Positions 50,962 to 60,588 of a stretch of DNA of 64,000 nt are shown piece by piece (position 1 is the stretch's first letter; the number at the start of each line of letters is the position of its first letter). The notes beneath the pieces are model-generated. The model ran no database searches. It was not told the DNA's origin and saw only the letters and a list, made by a program, of their open reading frames with translations. The stretch is from Mucilaginibacter gossypii (GTDB lineage Bacteria > Bacteroidota > Bacteroidia > Sphingobacteriales > Sphingobacteriaceae). The translations under genes were made by a program, and so were the position numbers. The DNA is taken from NCBI RefSeq assembly GCF_900100945.1, contig NZ_FNCG01000007.1:210919-274918 (forward strand), read 5' to 3'.

Positions 50962-52014
50962 TTACGGTTGCTCCATAGTATAAAGGGACTTGACTTCGTT
51001 ATCGCTTAAAACTTTGTTGTAAAGGTGCAGATCATCTATAGCGCCTATAAAATAGTTACCGCCATAATAGGCGTTCGGACTGTTTGGATCCGTAAAGTTA
51101 TAAGCTGTTTTAGGCATTTCGTTCCCGATAGATACCGGTGGCGGGTTGACCAGTGCGGTTGGATCGCCGGTAACATTAGCCGTTTTTACCAGTACACCAT
51201 CAATATAAAACTTCGCGGTACCATTGGTAAAACTTACCACCAGGTGCGACCACTTATCAAGTTGGACCGAAGCCCCACCGTCGTCCTGGTCATGATCCCC
51301 GGTTGTGGTCATCACGGTCAGGAAAGGCAGGTTACCGCCCTGTAGCTGAAATTTATAACCATTCCAGCGATCAAGAGAAAAAATATAATTACCGTTACTG
51401 GCTTCATGCGGTTTGATCCACGCACAAATGGTAAAACTTGCCGGGCGTAAAGCCGCCTGATAAGGCACCTCGATGTAAGCCCCCTTGTTGAAATCATAGG
51501 CACTGTTGGCTGCGCCGTAACGGTCTGTTGTAAGCACAGGCAAGGTCCCACCGTCGGTAGCCGGCACCCCGTATGCCCCAACCCACCCGGTTTTCAGAAC
51601 GCCGTCGTTACCGTTTCCGGATACATCCTTGGCGTTACCATTAAAAGTCCAGGAGGCGATCAGGTTGGCTGCCGAGATCTGCTGGATTAGGTTAACTTCA
51701 AATTGTACACCAGCACGGTTAAGGTTGGCCAGCGCGTTGTTAACCTGCTGTTGCGTAAAAGTGCCGTTCTTTACTTCTGTAGCCAGCTTAAGCGCGGTTT
51801 GAAGTTCGGCTTTTGCTCCCGGCGAATAATCACCGGCCTGCTTACCCTCAAGAGCTGCATTGTAAACCACTGTAAGCGAATCTATTTTAGTATTGAGCTT
51901 TGATTTATCACTGTTGTAATCCGGCTTTTCGCTGTTCTTTTTGCAGGACGGAGCCAGGCTCAACGCGATGATGAGCACCAGGAATCCGGCTATGGAATTT
52001 TTTATCTGTTTCAT
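50962..52014 (-). CDS. Surface lipoprotein with LamG/concanavalin-like domain
   Basis: 350 residues. Lipobox at Cys24 (SLAPSCKK). Residues 35-110 are a short helical bundle (LNTKIDSLTVVYNAALEGKQ...LQTALKLATEV) of the FIVAR/DUF4972 sort, and 118-345 are a jelly-roll LamG fold: IASWTFNGNAKDVSGNGNDG, then FTICAWIKP, WSHLVVSF, AKFYIDGVLV and GAIDDLHLYNKVLSDNEV. Proteins of this type often follow SusD and bind the glycan at the surface. Third gene of the susCD unit, 25 bp after susD. Confidence 0.88.
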   Translation of the reverse strand: MKQIKNSIAGFLVLIIALSLAPSCKKNSEKPDYNSDKSKLNTKIDSLTVVYNAALEGKQAGDYSPGAKAELQTALKLATEVKNGTFTQQQVNNALANLNRAGVQFEVNLIQQISAANLIASWTFNGNAKDVSGNGNDGVLKTGWVGAYGVPATDGGTLPVLTTDRYGAANSAYDFNKGAYIEVPYQAALRPASFTICAWIKPHEASNGNYIFSLDRWNGYKFQLQGGNLPFLTVMTTTGDHDQDDGGASVQLDKWSHLVVSFTNGTAKFYIDGVLVKTANVTGDPTALVNPPPVSIGNEMPKTAYNFTDPNSPNAYYGGNYFIGAIDDLHLYNKVLSDNEVKSLYTMEQP

Positions 52015-52038
52015 GATGAAGAATTTAACGAGTGATCA

Positions 52039-53535
52039 TTATTTACCCAGTTTAAAATTAGTCTGCCTTTCGCTTTCAGGTATCGGGAAAAACTGGTTAG
52101 TGGTGTAACTGAAATTCGGTTTATTTTTCAGGGCAGAAGAGGCATAAGCCGTCCCGTAACGGATAATATCGAAGAACCTATGAAACTCCAATGCCAGTTC
52201 CGAACGCCGTTCCCGGCGAATAGCATCCCTGAGCTGCGACTGATCTGTAATAGTTACATCCGGTAGCAAACCTGCCGGAACCGTACCGAAGCCACGGAGC
52301 GAAGAATCATACAAATAGCTTTCACGGGCCCGTTTCCTAACTTTGTTCAACGGCACCAATGCGGCCGCGCTATTACCAGCTTCGTTTAATGCCTCGGCCT
52401 CGATTAATAAAACCTCGGAAAAGCGGATGGCCTGGTAATTCAGGTTTCCGTCGCCGCGGGTGCTCACCGGAACTTCTGATAAAGGTTGGGTATGTTTTTT
52501 ACTTACATAGCCCGTAGTGGTCCATACCGGATCAAAAGCACTGTCAAAATAAGGGTGTCCTGCCCTGCCGATACTGTAATCCAAACGAGGGTCAACAGCG
52601 CCGGTGGTACCTGTTTCAAAGTTATCTACAAGGCTTTGAGTTGGTAAATAAAAGCCGTAACCATTAAGAGGACGAGGCGCGAACCAAGCGTTCAGATTAT
52701 TGCCCTGAAAAGGCACAAGACCCGCGGTATGCAATACAGAAAACACCGCTTCTGAATTATTTTTGGTAGCAGCCCTGAAATTATCAGCAAAAACAGGCAA
52801 TAAGCTATAAACGCCTAAATCTTCTACCGCTTTTGCTGTAGAGGCAGCAAGCGCCCATTTCTTTTCAAACAAATAGGTTTTGGCCAATAAGGCCAGTGCT
52901 GCCCCTTTGGTAGCGCGGCCTATATCGGCACCGGTACGGCTGGCAGGTAAAACAGCGATTGCCGCTGTGCAATCTTTCTCAATCTGCGCGTAAATTTGTG
53001 CCTGGGGTAATGCGGGACTTTGCAACTCCTCTGGTGTTTCCACTTTAAGGTGCAACGGAATATCGCCGTAAACAACAGTTAAGTTAAAATAGTAATAAGC
53101 GCGCAGAAATTCAGCTTGCCCTACCACGTCATTTTTAACCGCGTCAGATACTGCTTTATTACTTGCCGGTAAGCCGTCGGTTACTACATTGCATTTGAAA
53201 ACGCCGTCATAATATCTTTTCCAAAGGCCTTCCACTGCCGAATTTGCCGGATTGATATTAAAATTCTGAATACTAAGGAAATCTCCCTGGTCACCGTCGC
53301 TACTACCCTTAATGGCATCGTCTGATGCCAGGTCGCCCAAAACCCAAAGCGTGTTGGAAGATGGATCGGTAAAAGTAAGTGGTGCGTAGGCCGCATTTAC
53401 CCCAAGTTTGGCATTGGCATCATTGGTGAAAAAATTATCGCCCTGGTATTGGCCAAGCACCGGCTGATCGAGCGCCTTTTTACACCCGCTGGCCATTAAC
53501 AAAGCGGCACTTAAATAGATATATATATGTTTCAT
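52039..53535 (-). CDS. SusD/RagB-family nutrient-binding lipoprotein (PUL-2)
   Basis: 498 residues with the lipobox at Cys18 (LMASGCKKA). SusD signatures QAEFLRAYYYFNLTVVYGDI and SELALEFHRFFDIIRYG are present, and the C-terminus FFPIPESERQTNFKLGK is typical. The outer-surface lid of the SusC gated importer that precedes it by 17 bp. Probably binds the same beta-mannose-type glycan as the GH130 enzyme handles; that substrate is inference. Confidence 0.95.
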   Translation of the reverse strand: MKHIYIYLSAALLMASGCKKALDQPVLGQYQGDNFFTNDANAKLGVNAAYAPLTFTDPSSNTLWVLGDLASDDAIKGSSDGDQGDFLSIQNFNINPANSAVEGLWKRYYDGVFKCNVVTDGLPASNKAVSDAVKNDVVGQAEFLRAYYYFNLTVVYGDIPLHLKVETPEELQSPALPQAQIYAQIEKDCTAAIAVLPASRTGADIGRATKGAALALLAKTYLFEKKWALAASTAKAVEDLGVYSLLPVFADNFRAATKNNSEAVFSVLHTAGLVPFQGNNLNAWFAPRPLNGYGFYLPTQSLVDNFETGTTGAVDPRLDYSIGRAGHPYFDSAFDPVWTTTGYVSKKHTQPLSEVPVSTRGDGNLNYQAIRFSEVLLIEAEALNEAGNSAAALVPLNKVRKRARESYLYDSSLRGFGTVPAGLLPDVTITDQSQLRDAIRRERRSELALEFHRFFDIIRYGTAYASSALKNKPNFSYTTNQFFPIPESERQTNFKLGK

Positions 53536-53552
53536 CGCTATATATTTTCAGG

Positions 53553-56500
53553 TTAAAAATTAGCATTAATACCAAATGTGATAGTTCGTGCCGATGGGTA
53601 TGTTCCCCAGTCGATACCTACCGCGGTTACGGTACTGCCGTTGTTGCTGTTGTTATACTGCTCCGGATCAAGGCCGGTATATTTAGTAAACGTTAACAGG
53701 TTTTGAGCGCTTGCATAAACACGTACTGCCGATAAGCCCAGGCTGCTTAGTGCGCCTTTGCTTAGGCGATAGCCCAACTGCACATTCTTAAGCTTCATGT
53801 ACGAACCGCTTTCCAGGAAACGGGTAGATGGCATCTTGTTATTATTGCCGTCAGACCATGATAACAATGGGAATTTATTAGTTGATCCCGCTCCTGTCCA
53901 GCTTTGCGTAGCTGCGCGTTCTGTAATGTTGAATGGACGGTAAAAACCCTCAATATCGGTGAGTACCTGATTATAGATCTTGTTGCCATGCACGCCCTGA
54001 AAAAACAGGCTCAGGTCAAAGTCCTTGAAAGAAACATTAGCCGTAAGCCCATAAGTAAACTTAGGTATCGGGCTTCCTACAAAGGTCTTATCCTTATCAT
54101 CAATTACACCGTCTCCATTCAAATCCTTATACATTACATCTCCCGGCCTAATGCCCGGCCCCTGGTAGGCGTGCGTAAATACCTGTTGTGCATTTTGGAA
54201 AATCCCCTCCTGTTGCAACAGGTAAAATTCACCGATAGGGTGCCCTACTGCCGTTAACGTTCCGTAATAATTGTTATCGATACGGCCTGCCGCTATAGGT
54301 GTGCCGTTGGCCAGCGCGGTTACTTTGTTGTTTACTGTTGCAAAGTTCCCCGTTACGCTGAAACTCCAGTTGGCATTTAAAGTCTTTTTGTAAGTCAGCT
54401 CAAGTTCCAGGCCCTTGTTGCTTACATTACCCGCATTCACAGCAGGGTTGCCGCCGTTTCCCGCACTACTTGGCAGCGGAAGGAACAATAACATATTGGA
54501 TGTTTTTTTGATATAATAGTCCGCACCTAACAATAAAGCGTTATCAAAAAAACCGATGTCCAAACCAACGTCCTGTTGTGTGCTCGATTCCCAGCGGATT
54601 TTGGGGTTACCTTTGGTTGTGATGCTATAACCCTGATTGGTCACACCGCCAAAAGGATAATAAAACCCATTGCCAAAGGTTGAGGTATATGGGTAAGTGC
54701 CGATACTCGCGTTACCTAACTGGCCAATGCTCGCGCGCAGTTTCAATGTTGATATCGGCTTAATCCCTTTCATAAAATCTTCCTGGTCAATTCGCCATCC
54801 CAAAGATCCCGAAGTGAAACTCTGGTACCGGTTAGAAGGATCCAATTGCGAAGAACCGTCCCTGCGGTAGCTGATACTGGCCAGGTATTTATTATCATAT
54901 TGGTAATGTAAACTTCCGAACAGTGAGAACAAAGCCATATGCGATTCGCCACCACCATTTAGTGCGGTTGATAAAGTGCCGGCATCCAAATATTGGAAAG
55001 TTGGAGTTTGGTTAATAAAACCTGTCCGCGATGCGGAAATACCCTGCTGGTCTTGCTTGATCAATTCGGAGCCAGCCAAAACATTGATCACATTTTTACC
55101 CAGGGTAAGGTCATAAGTAGCAGTATTGGTCCAGTTATAATTGAGGTTATTATTATGCGACTGCGCGAGTGAGTTAGGTGAATTGAAAAAGCGGTCGATA
55201 CCAAAAGTTTCAAAAAACTGCTTATAGTCGGTCAGGATCAGGTTTAAACCAACATCGGATTTGAGCTTCAACCCTTTAACGGGGGTAATTTCCATAAAAG
55301 CATCGCCCAGTACCGAGTAATTATAGTTGTTGTTATTGCTGTACTGCGCAAGGGCAACCGGGTTGATACCGTCACCTAAAAAGTTGCCATTAACAGTAGC
55401 GCTCTGTTTCGGCAAGTCCACTAATTGGCCATTCTCGTTATAAACGGGCGTGCCGGGAGTACGGAACAAAGCATACCTTACAATACTTGCGGCCGCCCCG
55501 CTGTAGCCATCACCAGACGTGCCCACAACCCTTGTTTTAGCATAACTTAGGTTTACGTTAGTTCCCAACCTCAGGTATTTGGTAACATTGCTGTTTACAG
55601 CAGTGCGAAGGTTAAACCTGTTGAAAGATGAGTTTTTGATCAAACCATTCTGGCTGAAATAATTGGCAGACACAATATATTGCGAATTTTCATTCCCACC
55701 ACTAACCGATAGTGAACCATTGCTTACCCGCGCCGGTTTCAGGATCTCCTTCAACCAGTTTACATCAGATAATGTACGGGCAAGGCTGTCTGAGATCATA
55801 GCGCGTCCGTCATTGGCGGCGGCGGCATTGAACGCTTTCACATATTGCGCGTTATTGGCCATCTTGATCAGGTGTTGTGCTGTCTGCACACCGGTGTAAG
55901 CACTAACATTCAATTTGGCTTTGCCAGAAGCCCCTTTTTTAGTAGTAACCACCACCACACCATTTGAAGCCCTGGCGCCGTAAATTGCCGCGGATGAAGC
56001 ATCTTTAAGAATATTAATGCTCTCGATATCATTAGGCGAAATTTCATTGATGCCCGTTGTGGTTGGAACTCCATCCACAATGTAAAGCGGATCGTTATTG
56101 TTGATCGTACCTACACCACGGATCCGGATATTGATCCCGTCGCCTGGCGCCCCTGTATTTTGTGTCACGGCAACACCAGCAGCTTTTCCCTGTAATATCT
56201 GGTCAACGCCGCCCACAGGCAAGCCATTAATATCTTTATTGCTTACCAGGGAAACCGCGCCGGTCAGATCCTTTTTGCGCTGGGTGGTGTAACCAACCAC
56301 AACAACTTCATTTAAGTTGCCGGCAGCTTCTTTCAATACGATATTGATCTGCGTTTTACCCGCCACCGCAATTTCCTGCGTTTGGTAACCTATATAAGAT
56401 ACCACGAGTGTAGCGTTATCCGGAACGGACAAACTAAAATTTCCATTCACATCCGTCACGGCCTGGCCCTTGCCATTTTTTATACTGATTGTAGCGCCTA

Positions 56501-56750
56501 TAAGTGCCTGGCCCGACGCATCAGTAACTTTACCACTTATCTTGCTATCGGCAATAACAGCTCCGGATGCTGAAAAGTCGATGGAACGGATATGGCCGGA
56601 TAAAGTATTATTATGATTTTTGTTTGGCACAGCGCTGTTTGCCGGAACATTCGCCAGCGCAACCAGTACTATAGCCAAGGCGAAACCGGAACCTGCTCCC
56701 CTCCCTTTTGGGTACAGGCATTTCATGAAACAACAGTAAGTTTTTTTCAT
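53553..56750 (-). CDS. SusC/RagA-family TonB-dependent transporter (PUL-2)
   Basis: 1065 residues. Order: cationic start and hydrophobic helix (about 20-38), a carboxypeptidase-D-like domain (ISGKVTDASGQALIGATISI), the NLNEVVVVGYTTQRKKDLTG entry to the plug, AIYGARASNGVVVVTTKK, and a barrel ending TFGINANF. No STN domain, so control is by the LacI regulator rather than an anti-sigma system. The signal segment begins later than usual (MKKTYCCFMKCLYPKGRGAG first), so the M at residue 9 may be the true start. Confidence 0.95.
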   Translation of the reverse strand: MKKTYCCFMKCLYPKGRGAGSGFALAIVLVALANVPANSAVPNKNHNNTLSGHIRSIDFSASGAVIADSKISGKVTDASGQALIGATISIKNGKGQAVTDVNGNFSLSVPDNATLVVSYIGYQTQEIAVAGKTQINIVLKEAAGNLNEVVVVGYTTQRKKDLTGAVSLVSNKDINGLPVGGVDQILQGKAAGVAVTQNTGAPGDGINIRIRGVGTINNNDPLYIVDGVPTTTGINEISPNDIESINILKDASSAAIYGARASNGVVVVTTKKGASGKAKLNVSAYTGVQTAQHLIKMANNAQYVKAFNAAAANDGRAMISDSLARTLSDVNWLKEILKPARVSNGSLSVSGGNENSQYIVSANYFSQNGLIKNSSFNRFNLRTAVNSNVTKYLRLGTNVNLSYAKTRVVGTSGDGYSGAAASIVRYALFRTPGTPVYNENGQLVDLPKQSATVNGNFLGDGINPVALAQYSNNNNYNYSVLGDAFMEITPVKGLKLKSDVGLNLILTDYKQFFETFGIDRFFNSPNSLAQSHNNNLNYNWTNTATYDLTLGKNVINVLAGSELIKQDQQGISASRTGFINQTPTFQYLDAGTLSTALNGGGESHMALFSLFGSLHYQYDNKYLASISYRRDGSSQLDPSNRYQSFTSGSLGWRIDQEDFMKGIKPISTLKLRASIGQLGNASIGTYPYTSTFGNGFYYPFGGVTNQGYSITTKGNPKIRWESSTQQDVGLDIGFFDNALLLGADYYIKKTSNMLLFLPLPSSAGNGGNPAVNAGNVSNKGLELELTYKKTLNANWSFSVTGNFATVNNKVTALANGTPIAAGRIDNNYYGTLTAVGHPIGEFYLLQQEGIFQNAQQVFTHAYQGPGIRPGDVMYKDLNGDGVIDDKDKTFVGSPIPKFTYGLTANVSFKDFDLSLFFQGVHGNKIYNQVLTDIEGFYRPFNITERAATQSWTGAGSTNKFPLLSWSDGNNNKMPSTRFLESGSYMKLKNVQLGYRLSKGALSSLGLSAVRVYASAQNLLTFTKYTGLDPEQYNNSNNGSTVTAVGIDWGTYPSARTITFGINANF

Positions 56751-56785
56751 ATACTTAATTACTAAGGTTTATTATTTAATACTTG

Positions 56786-56800
56786 CCCGGTTTTGCCGGG
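56786..56800. promoter_or_regulatory. Hairpin with operator-like core in the susC leader
   Basis: CCCGGTTTTGCCGGG forms a 5-bp stem with a TTTTG loop 36 bp before the susC start. It shares the ten-base core CCGGTTTTGC with the LacI operators of this locus but lacks the flanking A/T positions. It may be a weak operator or a leader hairpin. Confidence 0.35.
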
Positions 56801-56959
56801 GATTTTTTACTGATCATTTGTTCATCTGCTCATTTCATAATTTTCCCTTTCTTCTATTTAGGTTTTGGTCATCTTTATCTGGTGACGAAACAAAGGTCAA
56901 TACATACCCTGCCCGTGTATTACGGGTGCATTTTAGGTTTAAAAATCAGGTTGCCGGCG

Positions 56960-58126
56960 TTATAAAGCCGGTATCGGGTCGGGTGGTGACGGGTGCGCCG
57001 GATCAAATACGGCTACACCCACCTTCGAGTCGGCGCAACCATAATAAAGCAGCCACTTTTTCCTGAAATACACCAGGCCTTCAATAAAAACGGTTCCGTT
57101 AACGTATTGGCCGCTTTTCTCGAACGGCTCCATCGGTCTCAAAAACGGCACATCAAGACGGGCGATGGCTTTGGTTGGATCGGCATTGGAAAACATAACC
57201 TGGCCGGCGCAATAAGAATTGCCGTTAAAGCGCTTGTCGCCGCCATCGCCAGGGTGATTTTTCCCGTTATAAAATAAAATAATGCCTTTGGGCGTCACAA
57301 TAGCAGGTGGGCCGCATTCGGTCAGGTCACTATCAAAATAACCTTTTCGGGGAGAGATCAACTGTTTCAATTCGCCTTTGTTATCCACAACAGGATCCCA
57401 GTCTTTCAGGTTAGTTGATGTGGCAGCAAATACATGCAGCTCGCCCCAGTACATCCAATATTTTCCATTAATCTTTGCAATGACTTGTTTACCGCCTTCC
57501 AGTTTAGTGAGGATAGATGCCGATTTATGCGGAATATTAAAAAACTTACCACCATAAGCCTTTCTGAAAATAGGCCCGTGTTTTACCCAGGTTATCAAAT
57601 CTTTAGACGTTGCTACGCCTAAACGAGGTACTTTACGGTTCCATTGCGTATAAAACATTACGTAAGTTCCGCCTGCCGTAACGGCCACTCTCGGGTCTTC
57701 ACAACCACCGGGCCACTCAAATTCTTGCTGACTGTCTTTACCAGGAAACATTACTGGCTTGCTGTTCCGTTTTAAAGCGAGCCCATCTTTACTTTCCGCA
57801 TAACCTATACGGGATGTCCGGGTGCCTATTTCAACACCGGTCAGGTCTTCCGAACGGTAAAGCACCACAATTTTACCGTCTTTCACGGTAGCTGCGGGGT
57901 TAAATGTATAATTAGCTTCCCATTTAACTTTTTTGTGCAGCATAGGATCATAAAATGTAGCTACAGTATCTGGCGAGATAATCGGATTGATATGCTGCGG
58001 GCGTACAAAACCACCAAATGCCCATGCAGGAAGCTGCTGCTGGCTCATACTTTGAGCATATGAACCATTAAAAACCAACAGACAAGCGAATGCGCCCATC
58101 AGCCTCAGGAGTAACTTATTCATCAA
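56960..58126 (-). CDS. Exported GH130-family beta-mannoside hydrolase/phosphorylase
   Basis: 388 residues. Signal peptide 1-25 (NGSYAQ). The five-bladed propeller has the GH130 hallmarks: NPAATVKDGKIVVLYRSED, GGCEDPRV with E143-D144 around the catalytic Asp, the ECGPPAIVTPKGIILFYNG strand and the closing YYGCADSKVGVAV. Secreted members (subfamily 3 type) hydrolyse beta-1,2-mannosides, while cytosolic ones are phosphorylases; the signal peptide favours the former. First enzyme gene behind the double operator at 58169-58221, 210 bp upstream of susC. The substrate is inference from family knowledge. Confidence 0.88.
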   Translation of the reverse strand: MMNKLLLRLMGAFACLLVFNGSYAQSMSQQQLPAWAFGGFVRPQHINPIISPDTVATFYDPMLHKKVKWEANYTFNPAATVKDGKIVVLYRSEDLTGVEIGTRTSRIGYAESKDGLALKRNSKPVMFPGKDSQQEFEWPGGCEDPRVAVTAGGTYVMFYTQWNRKVPRLGVATSKDLITWVKHGPIFRKAYGGKFFNIPHKSASILTKLEGGKQVIAKINGKYWMYWGELHVFAATSTNLKDWDPVVDNKGELKQLISPRKGYFDSDLTECGPPAIVTPKGIILFYNGKNHPGDGGDKRFNGNSYCAGQVMFSNADPTKAIARLDVPFLRPMEPFEKSGQYVNGTVFIEGLVYFRKKWLLYYGCADSKVGVAVFDPAHPSPPDPIPAL

Positions 58127-58168
58127 ATTATTTATTCTTAGTTAGACAATTGGTTATTGCTGATTTAG

Positions 58169-58221
58169 AAAACCGGTTTTGCAATAATAAACAATAGTAA
58201 CTAATAAAACCGGTTTTGCAA
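58169..58221. promoter_or_regulatory. Two LacI-type operators before the GH130-susCD unit
   Basis: AAAACCGGTTTTGCAA occurs at 58169-58184 and 58206-58221, 37 bp apart, 43-95 bp upstream of the GH130 start. The palindromic centre AAAACCGGTTTT is typical of LacI/GalR half-sites joined by a central CG. Two identical sites suggest strong repression, perhaps with looping. Confidence 0.85.
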
Positions 58222-58252
58222 ACTTAATTTGAAAATTTCTGATCCATCAGGA

Positions 58253-59488
58253 CTATCCCTGCTTCACGCGATAAAGCCGATAGCCATATAAAAAGATTAT
58301 TAGGTAGCACACAATCGGCAAATAGTAGGCTTTGGCCACGTCATGGTTAGCTATCGTACCCATAATCAACGGAAAAAATGCTCCGCCAACCACGCCCATC
58401 GAAATAAACGAGGAAGCCTGCTGCGTATGCGCCCCGAGATTTTTTAAACCCAGGCTAAAAATGGTTGGGAACATAATGCTGAAGAAAAAATTGATCATCA
58501 TTAAAGCGATGTACGACGTCCATCCTAAACCCTGTGCTACGATCAAGCACATCAAAATATTTCCGAATGCAAAGGCGGTGAGCAGTTTATTTGGCGCCAT
58601 AAAACGCATAAGGTAAGTACCCACAAAGCGGCCCGCCATCATCATCGCCATAAAAATACTCATATACCTTCCCGCCGACAAATCGCTAAAACCCATTACT
58701 TCGTGCCCGTAGTTAATAAAAAATGCCCAGGTGCCGGCCTGAGCTGCCACGTTAAAAAACTGAGCCACAGCCGCCCATACAAAATGACTATGCTGATATA
58801 ATTTCTTTGCCGGGGCGATATCTACGTTCAAGGCACCGGGGTCTCTTCCGGCAACAACTTTATGGGGATCATCAAGCACCGGCACGCGTAGCAAGGCAAA
58901 AGCTATTATGAGGAGGATCAATACGCCGCCGATACTCACATACAATAATTTAACGGTTGACATGTCGGCTGTATCAGACGCCGCGGTGCCAAACAAAAAC
59001 CAAGAGGCGATAAAAGGGCCCGCGGTGGCCCCGAGCGCGTTAAAGGATTGAGCAAAATTGATGCGCCTATCGCTGCTGCGCTGATCCCCAAGTGCCGCTG
59101 CAAAAGGGTGTGCCACGGTTTCAAGCGTGGCCATTCCGCACCCCATCACAAATAATGCTATCCGGAAAAAGCCGAAGGAAGCGGCGTTTGCGGCCGGCAC
59201 AAACAAAAAAGTCCCTGTAGCAAATAAAGCAAGACCAAGCAACACCCCAGGCTTATAGCCAAATTTTTTCAGGAAATAGCCTGCAGGAATGCTCATGACA
59301 AAATACGCACCAAAAACCGAAAGCTGAATCAGCCCCGATTGGGATTTGGAAACATTTAAAGCTCCCTGAAAAAACTTGTTCAGCACATCACTCATCGCGT
59401 GCAGAACACCCCACATCAGGAACAGGGCAGTAACGAAAATAAAGTTGAGCACAAATTTTTTTTCGATAAAAGGTACTTTTTGCATCAT
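58253..59488 (-). CDS. FucP-type MFS sugar transporter
   Basis: 411 residues, 12 predicted membrane helices. The FHS-family start FVLNFIFVTALFLMWGVLHA with MSDVLNKFFQ, GAYFVMSIPAGYFLKKFGYK and the late PTIFSLGLKNLGAHTQQASS are characteristic of the L-fucose permease/GluP group of H+-sugar symporters. It moves the released monosaccharide across the inner membrane. Its start overlaps the ROK stop by 4 bp (ATGA), so kinase and transporter are one unit. Confidence 0.9.
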   Translation of the reverse strand: MMQKVPFIEKKFVLNFIFVTALFLMWGVLHAMSDVLNKFFQGALNVSKSQSGLIQLSVFGAYFVMSIPAGYFLKKFGYKPGVLLGLALFATGTFLFVPAANAASFGFFRIALFVMGCGMATLETVAHPFAAALGDQRSSDRRINFAQSFNALGATAGPFIASWFLFGTAASDTADMSTVKLLYVSIGGVLILLIIAFALLRVPVLDDPHKVVAGRDPGALNVDIAPAKKLYQHSHFVWAAVAQFFNVAAQAGTWAFFINYGHEVMGFSDLSAGRYMSIFMAMMMAGRFVGTYLMRFMAPNKLLTAFAFGNILMCLIVAQGLGWTSYIALMMINFFFSIMFPTIFSLGLKNLGAHTQQASSFISMGVVGGAFFPLIMGTIANHDVAKAYYLPIVCYLIIFLYGYRLYRVKQG

Positions 59489-60381
59489 ATGATTTTATTA
59501 TAATTGGTTTTAAATAAAGCAGCCGCGCCTATCAATGCCGCCTGCTCATCAAGTTGCGCCGTTTTAATTTCAAGCGGGGCTAAATACTCCTGGAGCTGAG
59601 GCCAAAACAAGGCCCCTGCTTTGGCTATGTTTCCGCAAATGATCAACACCTCAGGTTGATGAACAGCAACATGAGCCGATAAGAAACCGGCCATATTCTG
59701 TGCATACTCGCTGAAGATTTTACCGACTGCTAAATCGCTGTTTGCCAATGAGGCAAGCTCCCTCACCCCGTCGTTCAGCGGCCTGCCAGTGAGCTCACGA
59801 TAGCGTTTTTTGAACCACCGGGTCGAAAAGTAATCATCAGCAACGCTCTCTTTGTAAGGATTACTACCGAGGTTGATATCCCTTGTTATTCCATTTTCAC
59901 TAACGGCCGAACCAAAACCGGTACCGAGGGTTACCCCCATCACACGCTGATAACCCCGCCCGGCGACGGCAGTCGCCTCTCCTGCAATGGTTGATTCAGC
60001 ATCATTTCTGAATCGGATCTGCGATCCCGCTAACTGAAGTTTATCTGCGAGGTATGCTTTTATATCTCTCCCGTACAATGCCTCATATTTATCCAGCCCA
60101 GTAATGAATGATACTCCGTTAAGGTAATCAAACGGGCCAGGCATGGCTATGCTTAAGCCGTCCGGCTTCAATGCGGAGTGTTGGTTCATCGCGTTTTTCA
60201 GCGCCGCCGTCCAGGAACTTAAAATCGCCTCGGCCGGGGCTTTACTATCCACATCAGCCCGCACCATTGTTTCGGGTAAAATCAAGGCCCGCTGCAGATC
60301 GCAAATGCCGGCAGTGATATGCGAACCTCCAATATCAGCCGTCAGGATATGGCCTGAACTAAAAACAGGATTGTTTATCAT
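59485..60381 (-). CDS. ROK-family sugar kinase
   Basis: 298 residues. The phosphate-binding DIGGSHITAGICDLQ at about 16-30, the RNDAESTIAGEATAVAGRGY segment with the catalytic Asp, GVTLGTGFGSAV and the late VLIICGNIAKAGALFW are seen. The zinc motif CxCGxxGC found in most ROK kinases is absent; the place reads LGSNPYKESVADDYF. It phosphorylates a hexose (mannose or glucose type) with ATP in the cytosol. First gene after the operator at 60421; coupled to the transporter. Confidence 0.88.
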   Translation of the reverse strand: MINNPVFSSGHILTADIGGSHITAGICDLQRALILPETMVRADVDSKAPAEAILSSWTAALKNAMNQHSALKPDGLSIAMPGPFDYLNGVSFITGLDKYEALYGRDIKAYLADKLQLAGSQIRFRNDAESTIAGEATAVAGRGYQRVMGVTLGTGFGSAVSENGITRDINLGSNPYKESVADDYFSTRWFKKRYRELTGRPLNDGVRELASLANSDLAVGKIFSEYAQNMAGFLSAHVAVHQPEVLIICGNIAKAGALFWPQLQEYLAPLEIKTAQLDEQAALIGAAALFKTNYNKII

Positions 60382-60420
60382 TATATTTTATTTAAGATAT
60401 TAGCAGGTAGATTAAAATAG

Positions 60421-60435
60421 CAAAACCGGTTTCAT
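60421..60435 (-). promoter_or_regulatory. LacI-type operator before the ROK-MFS operon
   Basis: CAAAACCGGTTTCAT on the plus strand (minus: ATGAAACCGGTTTTG), 40 bp before the kinase start. It matches the PUL-2 operator apart from the outer right side. Confidence 0.75.
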
Positions 60436-60588
60436 AATCAGCCAACTAACCAACTTAGGCACTCCAAAAAGTAGCTATTATCAGCTTAAATCTTGTATTT
60501 TTTGAATAATCGGTTTAAAATATCGACAAAATTCGGTTATGATATAACATAACTCACTTTTGACTACTTGCTTGCAATTATAGTTAAT

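Noticed and set aside
53904..56573. Plus-strand frames of 62-117 codons inside susC of PUL-2
   Set aside because: Antisense shadows in a conserved barrel gene.
56786..56800. Hairpin as a terminator of the GH130 gene
   Set aside because: On the minus strand no T run follows, and the stem is only 5 bp; kept as a leader hairpin or weak operator.
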